From Pilatotrama ljubarskyi (taxonomy: Eukaryota; Basidiomycota; Agaricomycetes; Polyporales; Polyporaceae), in the NCBI GenBank assembly GCA_022385805.1, contig MU277721.1:62001-126000 (forward strand): a stretch of DNA of 64,000 nt, read 5' to 3'. The notes beneath the pieces were generated by a model. That model saw nothing but the letters and a program-made list of their open reading frames with translations. It was not told where the DNA came from and made no database searches. A program made the position numbers and the translations under genes. Positions 23,701 through 34,302 of the stretch are shown piece after piece; the stretch's first letter is position 1; the number at the start of each line of letters is the position of its first letter.

Positions 23701-26700
23701 ATGCTGTCGCTAGCGACACTCCTGGCGCTCCCTCTCGTCTTGGTCCTCTACTTCCTATGGACGTTTCTTCTCCTGCTGTTTAGACAGGCGCGGTCGCCTT
23801 TGCGACACCTCCCGGGGCCGCCATCTGCCTCTCTGTTTATGGGAAACTTGCCAGAGCTTCACCACCAGGAGAATACGGGCTTGGTGGCGCGCTGGGCCGA
23901 CACCTACGGGCTCGCCTTCGTCTACCGCGGCTTCATGGGCGGCCGTAGGCTCATGCTGGTCGATCCCGTCTCCGTGAACTACGTCATGAGCCGTGGGTAC
24001 GACTATCCGAAGCCCGACTTTGTGCGCGACAGCCTCGCGAGTATGTCGGCGGGCTACGAAGGCCTCCTCACCGCCGAGGGCGATATGCACCGAAAGCAGG
24101 TACGCGTGCCGTTTACACTGTGCCGCGTGCCGTGTCTGGCACCTTTCTCCGCTGGTGACCCCTGCTGCCGTGTATTTATGTGTTGCTGACTCTTAAGCTG
24201 TGTTTAGCGCAAAATATTGGTGAGTGTCTTTCTTGGGATTCGTGTGCACGCAGTCGTCCTGCCTTCCCCGCATTTCCGCTTTCCACGGAGTAGATCCCGG
24301 GCACCCGGTCCGCCCTTGAGACGCGCGCACGTGACCGCGCAGCAGCACTGCCGGTCGCGCGCTTCCGTCGCGTCGTCCAGCGCCGTTGCAGTCTTCTCTC
24401 CCTGTCGCCGTCCTTGGCGTCCGCTGAGCGCAAAATGCCATCTCCACCTTGCGTACACGGGGGATTTAGACTCGAGTTGCGTGGCGCACCCTTGCACCTC
24501 GGAGGAGGAGGTTAGCCTACACGGCAGGGTACTACCATCGTGATAGTCGTTGCCCTCTGCCACGCTCCGAGACCCTTAACGGCGTAGCAACACTATGGGG
24601 AGGCTTACGGGAGGTGTTCGAGGGTGGTCACTCGGGGGGGTTTGCATCCGGGGATTTCAACCCTCAGGCCCTCCTTGCGCGTCCGGAGAGCTCGCGATGC
24701 GCTCCAGAAAACCTCGACATTCCCCTTGCTTCACCATGGTCATGAGAGAACGTCTACGTGATTGCATGTGCAAACGGTCGGATGGTACGCACCATCAACA
24801 CTACTGAAACCAACGGACACTAACATGCCTTGGAACTTGCCCCCCCAGGTTTTACGTCAGAGCAGTCCAAGGACAAAGCGACGACATGGAAGCAGCAGGA
24901 CGTATCCCTTGGTCACGTCGGTGTTTCATGTGTGCGCGGATGTTTGCTGTGGTGCGAAGTGTCCACGCCAGATCTGCCTTCTCTTCTCGTAGATGCTCCA
25001 GTAGAGGTTGAGCTGTACTGAAGATTTGTCTCCTTTAGAATCAGGCATTCTCTGCTGCGCAAGTCAAGTCCTTCACGCCCATATTTTGGGAGAAAGCCAT
25101 CCGCGTGCGTACACGCCCCCGTCCGGACGCACGGGATACTAATGTGCAGTATCCTCACGTAGCTTCGCGACATCTGGCTCGATGTGACCGCCTCTCCGCA
25201 GTCGTTCTCTACCCCAGCAGATCCCCTCACGACGCAGGACGCCAACAGGGCAGCCGATGCTGATCCCGAGCCCGCATCTTCCAACACCCTCAGCCCATCT
25301 GCACTCACGACTTCATACCTACCCAACCCGTTCTCGTCCTTCGTACCATCTAAAGCGTCACCGCGGTTCCCCTCGACCATCAAGTCGCGGCATGCACCGT
25401 TGGGCACGATCGAGAGCAGCAACTCGCCGTGCCGGTTGGACGTGCTCCCGTGGCTGGCGCGCGCCACGCTTGACGTGATCGGCGCCGCAGGGTTCGGATA
25501 CGCGTTTAACTCGCTCGAGGCTGCAGCGGAGCGCCGGGAGAGCGAGAGCGAGCTCGCGCGCGCGTTCGCGGTCATTTTTGGGACGGCGCGCAAGTTCCGC
25601 GTCATGACCGTTCTGCAAGTCTGGTTTCCCGTATTGCGCAACTTCGTGAGTGGGCTCTCAGGATGAGAGCGGCTATGGGAAATTGCTGACGGGACCTGCA
25701 GAGGACGGAAAATGCGGCGATGCGGCAGGCGACGGCGACTATGCGTAAGATTGGCATGGAGCTAATCGAGCAGCGGCGGGAACCCGTCCTGGCGAAGACT
25801 CAGGAGATGGCTCATGAGTCGGAGAAGCGGAGCTGCATCGAGGGCGACAAAACCGTGCTTGGGCGCGATCTGCTCAGCGTTCTCAGTAAGCCGTTCTATA
25901 GCGCGCCATCTAGCCTTGACTCAGTGAGGCGTGGCAGTCCGCTCCAATGCAGCAGAGATTCCCACAGAACGCATGTCTCTGAACGAAACTCTCTGCCAAA
26001 TCTCCACCTTCCTTGCAGCAGGGCACGAAACAAGTTCGTCGTCGCTGACATGGACGCTCTACGCGCTCAGCCGCAATCCAGTCGTCCAGACGAAGCTCCG
26101 CGCTGAATTGCGCTCCCTGCCCGTCCCGCCGAGCCTCTCCTTTGACAGCTCGTGCGCATCGCCTTCTTCTACTGACGACATGGACCCTTACTCAGACTTC
26201 TTCGACCGGATAATTCATCTGCCGTACCTCGATGCGGTTGTGCGCGAGTCTTTGCGGCTCTTCGCGCCTATCACGACGACGATGCGCGTCGCGGGCACGG
26301 ACGACGTCATCCCGGTGAGCGCACCCCTAATAGACAGGCGCGGGCGGACGTGTCCAGAAATCCGCGTGCGCCGCGGCGACATCATCAGCATCCCGATCCA
26401 GGCGCTGAACAAGAGCAAGGAGGTGTGGGGCGACGACGCGGAGGTGTTCCGCCCGGAGCGCTGGACGCACGGGCGCAAGGAGAAGGACGAGGGCGGGTGC
26501 GGACGGAGATCGGCGGTGCAGGGCTTGTGGGGGAACATGATGACGTTTGGTGGCGGGAACCCTGTGAACGGCAACAGGTCCTGCATCGGGTATCGCTTTG
26601 CGCTGAGCGAGTACGTGACTTTTCTCTTTCTTGGTTGTCGGGTCAATTCTTTGCGCATGAAGTTGACGGTGATACTCTGCAGGATCAAGATCTTCTTGTA

Positions 26701-26934
26701 CGTGCTCGTGCGCGACGTCGAGTTCTCGATCGACCCAGCCATCGAGATCGAGAAGAAAGTAAAGTATGTCCCCTCTCTCGTTCCCCTGCGGAGGCCCGCG
26801 TGCTTACTGACGACCTCGACAGCGTCCTCACGCGTCCGAGCGTGAAGTCAGAGCCTCATCGCGGCAACCAGATGCCTCTGTACATCCGCCGTGTGCCGCT
26901 ACTAGACGTCGGGGAGACCGGCGCCCGGATTTAA
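23701..26934 (+). CDS. Cytochrome P450 monooxygenase no. 2
   Basis: Eight exons (23701-24099, 24208-24219, 25039-25104, 25163-25645, 25702-25885, 25938-26610, 26683-26763, 26823-26934) give 669 residues. The N-terminal anchor MLSLATLLALPLVLVLYFLW is followed by HLPGPPSASLFMGNLPEL. Next come NQAFSAAQVKSFTPIFWEKA, VDVLPWLARATLDVIG-like text and the I helix AAGHETSSSSLTW. The K helix is VVRESLRLFAP, then EVFRPERW and the heme loop NGNRSCIGYRFALSE with Cys597. The group resembles large basidiomycete P450 families (CYP5037/5144/5150-like). A long linker after QLRDIW-like text, rich in Ser/Thr/Pro, makes it longer than the usual 500-580. Exon 2 is only 12 nt (R-K-I-L) and is followed by an 819-nt intron. 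Substrate unknown. Confidence 0.88.
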
Positions 26935-28197
26935 TGATGTTCGCATGTGTGTCTCTACGCTGACCCTCGCATCCGCATACACTGTACTCGGACAGAACCT
27001 CAATCACCTTCATTGTCATACCACTATATCAATATTGCCTAATGTATGCTTGGGATACCCTCATCTCTTGGCAGTCTGATTTATGGTGTTGTGAGCGGTG
27101 TCCGACTCTCGGCGGAGGTGCCCGAGGACCAGTGGGGGGAAGACAAGTCCCTGCACGGTGCAGTCAATGTCTGGCTATTCCCATGGTCTGCTGCTGCCGC
27201 GTTACAGATCGTCCGCTGCCATGCCGCCATGCTGTGTGTCCTGGCATGGGGTCGGAGGGCGGAGAACGATCGGTTGTCGTGCCGGATGGGCAACTGCCAG
27301 ATTCGCTTCGCGCATCTACAGAGGTAGGCTCTGGCCGGCGCACGGTTGATCTCGAAGGCTGCATGATGTGGCTGGCAGTACTTGCTATGCTGTAGAGGCC
27401 TGGTTGACTCGTTATAACGCACCTGATATCGAACATGTCCACTCGATCGAGCCTGCGGCTCCAAGTTATAGCATATTCATTGTACACAGGTCAAATATTT
27501 GCAATTGGTTGACTTCATGATACTAGTCGAGAGTCGCGCACCGACCATTAAGGGTTATCAAATCGAGCAATACTGGGGGGAAGGTCAGCGGCCCGTCATT
27601 AATCATTGGCTAAGGGATAGACGCTTCGTATCGAACATTGAAGGTAGAAAAAGATGGCAGACTTACACATACTCGGCACGTACCGGAGACACACAGCGCT
27701 GCGTATGTATATGTTGCCTGGTCGGCAAGTAGTATGTACGTCAGGTAAGTAAAGCTTGTTACTACTCTTGCTTGATGAATAATCGATGTTGATCTCTGTA
27801 AGGAGCCCAACTTATAGCTTAATCAAGCTCCTGCTAGCGCACGTTAGTAGCGCGCTTATGCACTGTAAGTATGTAAGTCAGGTTTGAGCCGCCCAAACTG
27901 ATGCTCGCAAACGCCTTCACCCTGAACATGATCATCATCCATTTCGTACTGCCTACATCAAGCAACTGCTAGCTTTGCATTACTGGGGCTCGGCTCCATC
28001 CAATTGATCTGTCAGGAGGGGAAAAGGATTTATAACGCAGTGGTACCTGGTGAGGGCGCAACTTGGACACCTATAACCTAGCCACACGCGAGGTTCAAGG
28101 ATCGCTCAGGTGAGCTCTAGTGGCCATAGTATCTCTGGAATGTCTATCACGGTGATGGTTTAATTTGAATTCTCACTAGATTCCTTAGTGTCACGCA
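26935..28197. other. Intergenic 1.26-kb region with a repeat copy
   Basis: Contains the plus-strand copy of the dispersed repeat (26975-27116) just after the P450 stop, then AT-richer sequence before the LIM gene. Short frames here show no domain. The last few hundred bases presumably hold the LIM promoter. Confidence 0.45.
26975..27116 (+). repeat. Dispersed repeat, copy 2
   Basis: Partner of 21739-21880 in opposite orientation. It begins 40 bases after the P450 no. 2 stop codon. The match runs from TGTACTCGGACAGAACCTCA-like sequence to GGCAGTCTG and beyond. Confidence 0.8.
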
Positions 28198-31100
28198 ATG
28201 GCGCAGAGTGGATACTCCTCGTACTATCAGCAGCCAGCCTACCCGTATCCTGCACAATTCGCCCCGCCTCAGCCGACTCAACCTCATCATGACCCTCGAG
28301 TGCAAGCCCAGTATACTGCGCAATACCAGCCTTCAAACTACCCACAGCCTGCTCAGGCGCCGCCGTACGCATACCCGATACAAGCCGCGCAACGACCTCC
28401 TTCAAGGATAGCCCATTCCCCCTTGCCTCCAAGCCCAGTGACCGCTCCTCAGCAATACGGGCAGTTTGTTCGCCCGTCACCTTCGCCACAACCATACCAT
28501 GCGCCCGCACATTCCAATCCATACCCGTCGCCCGTGTCCCCGCAGACGCCTCACACGCCTCAAGCAGCCACACCGCAATCGGCCAGACGACCGCTACCAG
28601 ATCCTCGCGGTTTCCCTCCTGCACCTCAAAGCGCCGGGTATCCGGTTGCACCACCTCGACCGCCGCCTTCGCCACAGCCAGCCTATGCTACGCATAGGCC
28701 TACGCAGTCGGTGCCGTCTGTGTTCCCGAGCCACCCTCAACCGAGCCACAATCCATATCCGAGCGCAGGACAAGACTCGCCTCCCACATCCAGCACGTTC
28801 TCAGCAACGTCGACCAGTCCGCCTCGTCCGCTTCCCCTCCCGCGATCTCCCGGGAATTTCGATCTGTCATCTGCCCAGCAGGCTCAGCAGCAGCCGCGTC
28901 CGCAGAGCCCACCGAAGCGTGCTCTTCCGGAGCCTCAACCTTCCCCAACGCGCGATTCGAACATCAGGAGCCCCGAGCCGATATCTGCATCAGGGCAAAG
29001 GTTTGTGCCGTTATGGAAGCGCGCACTGCCCCAGCCCGGTGCTTCTTCAAGTCGTGTGCTTCCTTCGCCCACGGAGAGCCGACAGCAGGTCCCGACTGAA
29101 CGTCGCAGTACGGTATCCACGGGGGCATCTCGGCCGCTACCGCTGTCGCCCAGCGGAGGGAGCAGTCCGACAGTGGGGACCCCGCGAGATCCGTTTGCTC
29201 GTGCCGGGACGCTTCCGCCTCACTTACAGCTCCCTCACCTTCCGCCTACTCCGCAGTCTCCTGAGAAGCCGTCAACGAATGGCCCTCCCCAAGCGGCGCC
29301 ACCTCCCGCAGGCGTATCGAACTCCAGTGCCTCGCCGCCGTCCTCACGCTTTGCTATCCGAGAGCGCTCTCGTACTCTTCCTCTACCCTCCGCCGCCCCG
29401 ACATATCCCCTCCCACCCAAGCCCAGCGAACCACCTTCCCCGTCTTCGCCTCGCAAGTTCACAAGCCAGCCCATTTCCGAGTCTCCGCAGAGCTCGGACG
29501 ACGAGGAGCTGACAAACGCGCTCCTCGAGCGACAACCGCGTTCGCCCAGCCCTCAGTACGGGATACGCGACCTGCCGCGAAACGATCAGCCTCACTCGGA
29601 GCCATCCGGAAGACCGAACAATGTGCATGCTGAGGCGACCCAGGCGACCCCGCGAGCGCGTCGCGAGCTTCCCTCGCCAGTACCTGCAGCGCAGACCCAG
29701 AGCTCGTCGCGTTCGCAAGGCGGAGACACGGGATCTAGTCTGGCTTTCCGCATGGCTGCGGTCTCTCTGCAGTCGAACTCGCCCGCGCCCGCGCCTCCGT
29801 TCCGGCCGAGCCACGGACACTCGAACTCGCTCTCATCTCGCCCTATGCCTCAGCCTCCGTCAAACGCGCAGCCAGAACAAGATCGACAGCCGCAGCCACC
29901 ACAACCACAGCGGGGCCAGTGGCCGTCAGCGTTGCCCCCATTGCCACGTGCCCCCGCGAGCCCACAACCGGGCACGCAGTCCGCTCTTGCGCAGGTGCAG
30001 TCGCAGCAGTCACATTCGCGACCGCTGCCCTCGCGCTCGAACACCGGGACAGGAAACGTCCCTCCGTTCGCGCGCCCGCGCTCTCCACGCAAGGCGGCAG
30101 ATCTCGACTTGAGCTTGGATGACGCTCCGCCGCCGTCTCTCCGAAAATCACCCGCTCCGGCAAGCTCGAGGTCCCCGGTGAGTTTTGCATCGCGCCTGAG
30201 CGGCCGTTCTGGGTCCACGTCTGCCGGATCGGGCGCGCATCTGGAGCGTACACCGTCGCAGGACACCGCGTCAGTGTTCTCGCTGTCGTCCTTCCCGCAG
30301 CCGCCGACGCATGTAGAAGTCAAGCCGCAGTCTCCGACCAAGTTCGCGTTCAGGCCGCCGTCCCCTGCGAAGCCAACGCCCGGGAGCACTTCGCCACAGT
30401 ATTCGCCGACGAAGACGCAGTTCGCTGTCCGTGCACCGTCTCCGACAAAGTACAACCCTCCCGCGTTCGTGTCCCCTGAGCGCAACCAGCCTTCGCCGCG
30501 GATCCCGAAGATCTCGTTCCCAGCGAACCCGGATGGGGATAGCGACGAGGATGACAGGGAAAGCGGGCCCGTTATCAATATCAGCGGCCCCAGTGCTTCA
30601 AGTGGTGGGGGAGCATCCGGTTTGCCCCGCATATCGGTTGGGGACGACAATAACGACAACGGCATACCCAGCATCAGTGTCGGGGGCGCAGACGACGGCC
30701 CTCCAATCCCGCAGATATCTCTTCCAGGTGACCCCTCGTCTTCTACCCGCGAGCGCAGGGATCGACCCCAGACGCGGAAGATCCAGGAGACCCTCTCGAA
30801 CCCGCGACTGGAGGCGGCGAAACGCAGCGGACTGGTGTGCGGTGGATGCGGTGGACCGATCATCGGGCGCATCGTGAGCGCGATGGACATGCGCTGGCAT
30901 CCGGGCTGCTTCCGGTGCTGTGTGTGCGACGAGCTACTGGAGAATCTGAGTTCGTACGCGCACGAAGGCAGGCCTTACTGCCATCTCGACTACCACGAGG
31001 TAAGCGGCCGCACCGTTGTTGTAATCTCTCCGAGAATCTCATCAAATTGCAAACCAGAAATTTGCACCGCGGTGCTACCACTGTCAGACGGCGATTGTCG

Positions 31101-31593
31101 ACGAGCGATTCATTACGCTGGACGATCCCGAGCTTGGGAAGCGGACCTACCACGAGCAGCACTTCTTCTGCGCCGAGTGCGGCGATCCGTTCCTCCCGCC
31201 ATCCTCGCCAGGCGCGCCGTCGCGCACATTCGCGGGCGACGGCGAGTTTGCAGTAGGCACAGAAGACGACGTCGGCTTCACAGTGTACAGAGGGCACCCT
31301 TACTGCGAGGCTTGCCACGTGCGACTGCGCTTGCCGAAGTGCAAGAAATGCAAGAAGAGCATTCGCGACGGGATGCAGGCTGTCGAGGCGCTTGGAGGCA
31401 AATGGTGTTGGGAGTGCTTCACGTGTGCGGTGAGTCGACCTGTCCTGTCCTCCCCCGGTTGGTTGTGAAGACTGATCGTGTTGGATGCTGGCAGAGCTGC
31501 AACAAACCGTTTGAGGACCCTGCCTTCTTCCAGAGAGACAACAAGCCATTTTGTGAACGCTGCTTCAGCATCATGATCAGGAACGAGATATAA
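28198..31593 (+). CDS. Paxillin-like protein with three LIM domains
   Basis: Three exons (28198-30999, 31058-31429, 31495-31593) give 1090 residues. Residues 1-~870 are disordered, rich in Pro/Ser/Gln with SPTK-type repeats (TKFAFRPPSPAKP, KTQFAVRAPSPTKYN). Three zinc-binding LIM domains follow. LIM1 starts at ~879 (LVCGGCGGPI, CFRCCVCDELL, PYCHLDYHE). LIM2 (CYHCQTAI, FFCAECGDPF) carries an internal insertion. LIM3 (PKCKKCKKSI, CFTCASCNKPF, FCERCF) ends the protein. Fungal Pxl1/paxillin-like proteins scaffold Rho GTPase signalling and actin at growth and septation sites. Both introns fall inside or between LIM units in phase 0. Orthology to Pxl1 is inferred from layout; other LIM scaffolds are possible. 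Confidence 0.87.
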   Translation: MAQSGYSSYYQQPAYPYPAQFAPPQPTQPHHDPRVQAQYTAQYQPSNYPQPAQAPPYAYPIQAAQRPPSRIAHSPLPPSPVTAPQQYGQFVRPSPSPQPYHAPAHSNPYPSPVSPQTPHTPQAATPQSARRPLPDPRGFPPAPQSAGYPVAPPRPPPSPQPAYATHRPTQSVPSVFPSHPQPSHNPYPSAGQDSPPTSSTFSATSTSPPRPLPLPRSPGNFDLSSAQQAQQQPRPQSPPKRALPEPQPSPTRDSNIRSPEPISASGQRFVPLWKRALPQPGASSSRVLPSPTESRQQVPTERRSTVSTGASRPLPLSPSGGSSPTVGTPRDPFARAGTLPPHLQLPHLPPTPQSPEKPSTNGPPQAAPPPAGVSNSSASPPSSRFAIRERSRTLPLPSAAPTYPLPPKPSEPPSPSSPRKFTSQPISESPQSSDDEELTNALLERQPRSPSPQYGIRDLPRNDQPHSEPSGRPNNVHAEATQATPRARRELPSPVPAAQTQSSSRSQGGDTGSSLAFRMAAVSLQSNSPAPAPPFRPSHGHSNSLSSRPMPQPPSNAQPEQDRQPQPPQPQRGQWPSALPPLPRAPASPQPGTQSALAQVQSQQSHSRPLPSRSNTGTGNVPPFARPRSPRKAADLDLSLDDAPPPSLRKSPAPASSRSPVSFASRLSGRSGSTSAGSGAHLERTPSQDTASVFSLSSFPQPPTHVEVKPQSPTKFAFRPPSPAKPTPGSTSPQYSPTKTQFAVRAPSPTKYNPPAFVSPERNQPSPRIPKISFPANPDGDSDEDDRESGPVINISGPSASSGGGASGLPRISVGDDNNDNGIPSISVGGADDGPPIPQISLPGDPSSSTRERRDRPQTRKIQETLSNPRLEAAKRSGLVCGGCGGPIIGRIVSAMDMRWHPGCFRCCVCDELLENLSSYAHEGRPYCHLDYHEVSGRTVVVISPRISSNCKPEICTAVLPLSDGDCRRAIHYAGRSRAWEADLPRAALLLRRVRRSVPPAILARRAVAHIRGRRRVCSRHRRRRRLHSVQRAPLLRGLPRATALAEVQEMQEEHSRRDAGCRGAWRQMVLGVLHVCGESTCPVLPRLVVKTDRVGCWQSCNKPFEDPAFFQRDNKPFCERCFSIMIRNEI

Positions 31594-31941
31594 TTACGAC
31601 ACTGCACAGATGGGCTTCTCGCGAACCCGAGTGCCTCTCTCTCTTGTCCGCGTTTCGTCTGACGATTCCCTCGCGCATCGCATGAGTTGGCTTCCGATCC
31701 CACTGGTTCACGCGCTCACGACTTACACGGTTCCCGCGACCATCCCTTATCTAACGTCATACGTTGTCCGGTTCAAACTCCCTTTGCTGTACAATCATTC
31801 CTAGTCTGTACAAGAGCTAGTACACATATGTTCTTGGCATACCCACCCGCTCCGCTACGCAGTGGTTTGCATTACATCCCGCATGCTCGCAATTGAATAT
31901 GAATATGTATAGGAGGGTGCTGGAACACCGATACGTCTACG
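31594..31941. other. Convergent 3' intergenic region
   Basis: 348 bases between the LIM-gene stop and the nuclease stop. Nothing coding; it must hold the 3' ends of both convergent transcripts. Confidence 0.5.
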
Positions 31942-33926
31942 CTAAGCCGCAGCAGGATCATCGGAGAAGTAGTTCCCAACAAGCGCTTGCTGGTGAGCCC
32001 AATCGTCCGCGACATAGCGATGCAAGTTGTATTTGTCCAGGATCGCCCAGACCGCCTGCTCGTCAAGCTTGCCCTGCTCCAGGTGCGCATCTTCCGGGAT
32101 GGGCGGGAGGGTCTGGAAGACGAGGCGTGCAAGCTCGACTTGCTGCAGGTATTCTTCAGGTGGCACGCGTGGCGGGTACTGCCTCTCGTGCTCGAGGACG
32201 CGCTCGATCGAGCCGTGCTCGCGAATGAACTTCAGCGCGCGAGCGGGCCCGACGTTCTTGATCCGCTGAGAAAAGTCCGTCCCCAGGAGGAGCGCGAAGT
32301 CGATGTACTGCGTACGGTCGAGCTTGAGGGCCGCACGGACGTTCGCGCCAGATATGAGCACGAGCGGACCAGTGCTGCTCCCTATGTTTCGGACCAGGGG
32401 CACCTCATAGACGAGGACGTCCTAAGAGTCATGTCAGTAGGCTGACCGTGTTCGCAGGAAGCGCGCGAGGTGGCTCACGGTATCCTCACTGGCTACGTAG
32501 TCAGCGTGGCCATGAATGACCAGGGAGGCCGCGAGGGTCTCTGCTTCATACGGGCCTGCGGGTTCCACACAAGGGACACCCATCGCGTGCAGAATCTCCT
32601 TGCTTTGCTCGTACGTCTCAGTTGTCGGCGGGTGTGTTCGGCGAGCGTATGACTCCGAGAGAAGGCTGCTCTTTGCCTCGAGCGCCTGGGCGAGAGACGT
32701 GACGGAGTCCTCGATCGACTCGAGACCATCCAAGCTGGCGAGCTGTTCCCACAGCTTGCCTTCTTCTATCATGAGACCATGTTGGCTCTTTGAAAGTGCG
32801 TAGTCCACCCGTGCCTCTTCGATTTCTTCCGGTGAGAACGTCGGCGGTGAGGGCATCGCCGGCCGCTCTGAAGCAGCCTCTGTTAGAGATAGAATACGAG
32901 GGATGCTCTGCTGGTATTGTTGATATAATCGTGGAATGTCCAACGCGAGGTCCTTTGAGGTTAGACTTTCGTCGACAACAGGCGGAGCGCCCTTGACATC
33001 GTCGAGGGTGCGTTCGGACTCCGACCGGGGCGCGGGAGTAGGTAAATCTGTAATGACAGCATAAGGATCGTGAATGCTAAACACGCCCTCTAGGCGGAAG
33101 AGTGAATGGCGCGCCAAACCTTGAACACCCGGAACGGAGCTAGATAGATTCACGCTGGGTTCCAGATGCTGATTAGCTAGAAGTAGCTCAGATAGAGCGG
33201 TATCAGGGGGTGGCTTCATCTTCTCCATGAGGTCTTTCAGCGACGATAGCTCATGTGCAGCTTCTGGCGTCCCGGGGGCAGCTTGCCACGATTGCAAGGA
33301 TTGTGTCAGTCTGCGGAGCCTGGACAGTCGATCGACTTCGAAGACACCACGGGCCGCAGTGAGCATTCGATCCCTTCGCCGTCTTTCCATCTAACCCTCC
33401 GTCAGCATAACCGGCCACCTGGAGTATGCCTGTAGGTCAACGGCCGGAGGCGGGGTATAGGTTACAGCATTGTGTGAGGGAAAATCACCGATGGTGGGGC
33501 GATAAAGGCGAATATTCTGCAGAAGTAGCCGTTGACCCACATTGTAATGATGCTCACCTCCCGCTGCTTCGCAGCACTGCGAACTTTCCCATCGAAGACG
33601 CAGATGACTTTGACATTCGTGGCTTGTAGATGTTTGATCAGGCGGTACCAGCATACCACATGTCTAAAGGGGTGTGGTATCGGAGCGAAGTGGAACCTCT
33701 GTGTTATGAGAGTCCCATCTCTGAGGGACTGTCAACTATCGTCCGGAAGCGCAGCAGTCTGGGGCGTACATCACAATCTTCTTTCCCGACAACGACCTCA
33801 GCCGATCAGGAAGGGTCTTTATGACTTCAGGGCTAGCGGACAACATATTAGAGCGATGCATGAGCAGCAAGAAACTAACGCATACCAAGTCTTCTGTATG
33901 AACGGGGCGAGGCCCAGCACGCCCAT
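31942..33926 (-). CDS. FEN1/XPG (Rad2)-family nuclease-like protein
   Basis: Five exons (complement of 33886-33926, 33770-33832, 33558-33720, 32479-33390, 31942-32421) give 552 residues. It starts MGVLGLAPFIQKTW, then PEVIKTLPDRLRSLSGKKIVIDGT and QRFHFAPIPHPF. These form the N-nuclease (XPG-N/PIN) domain, with the metal-binding Asp in IDG and another in VICVFDGK. A long charged insert follows (~95-330). The XPG-I block contains MGVPCVEPAGPYEAETLAA, with acidic residues, and later LLLGTDFSQRIKNVGPARAL as the helix-hairpin-helix. Members cut flap or branched DNA. The long insert and C-terminus resemble fungal-specific relatives more than canonical FEN1, so the exact substrate is open. Divergent from coatomer alpha across 376 bp. 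Confidence 0.86.
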
Positions 33927-34302
33927 AGGCGTAATGAAATGAGAAAATCGGGCTGAAACACCGAGTCTTCAAGAAAAAACAAAGTCTTCCAAAGCCATAG
34001 ACGACAGAGCTGACTGCAGAGAGGGGCCGTGGTGGTCAAAAAGCTAGTAGTGTAGTAAAGCGGCGGTCGAGACCGGAGGGCGAGGAAATGCTTATCTAAT
34101 CGGATGGGTTTAGAGAGGAAGTGTTGATATAGGTTATGCATAAGACTACTTAGACTTGTTTTGACTTATTGTCGATAGCCTTACAACCTGGGCGGTCGTC
34201 ACCAGCAAGATATCGAGTTCCACGTAGCCGTAGCCGACTCTTACAGCTCTCTTTTGCCCATTCCTCTCGAACGTGTCGCTGGCCGCAGAGCTCGTAGGCA
34301 AC
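33927..34302. promoter_or_regulatory. Divergent promoter region, nuclease / coatomer alpha
   Basis: 376 bases between two outward-facing start codons. Frames here are antisense or spurious. No specific motif was identified. Confidence 0.45.

Noticed and set aside
24762..25021. Frame reading GFTSEQSKDKATTWKQQ as a P450 exon
   Set aside because: It superficially resembles P450 C-helix text, but the true continuation (NQAFSAAQVKSFTPIFWEKA) is at 25039-25104 and joins both neighbours in frame.
28160..28675. Long minus-strand frames antisense to the LIM gene
   Set aside because: They mirror the Pro/Ser/Gln codon bias of the LIM gene's disordered region and have no motif; typical shadow frames.
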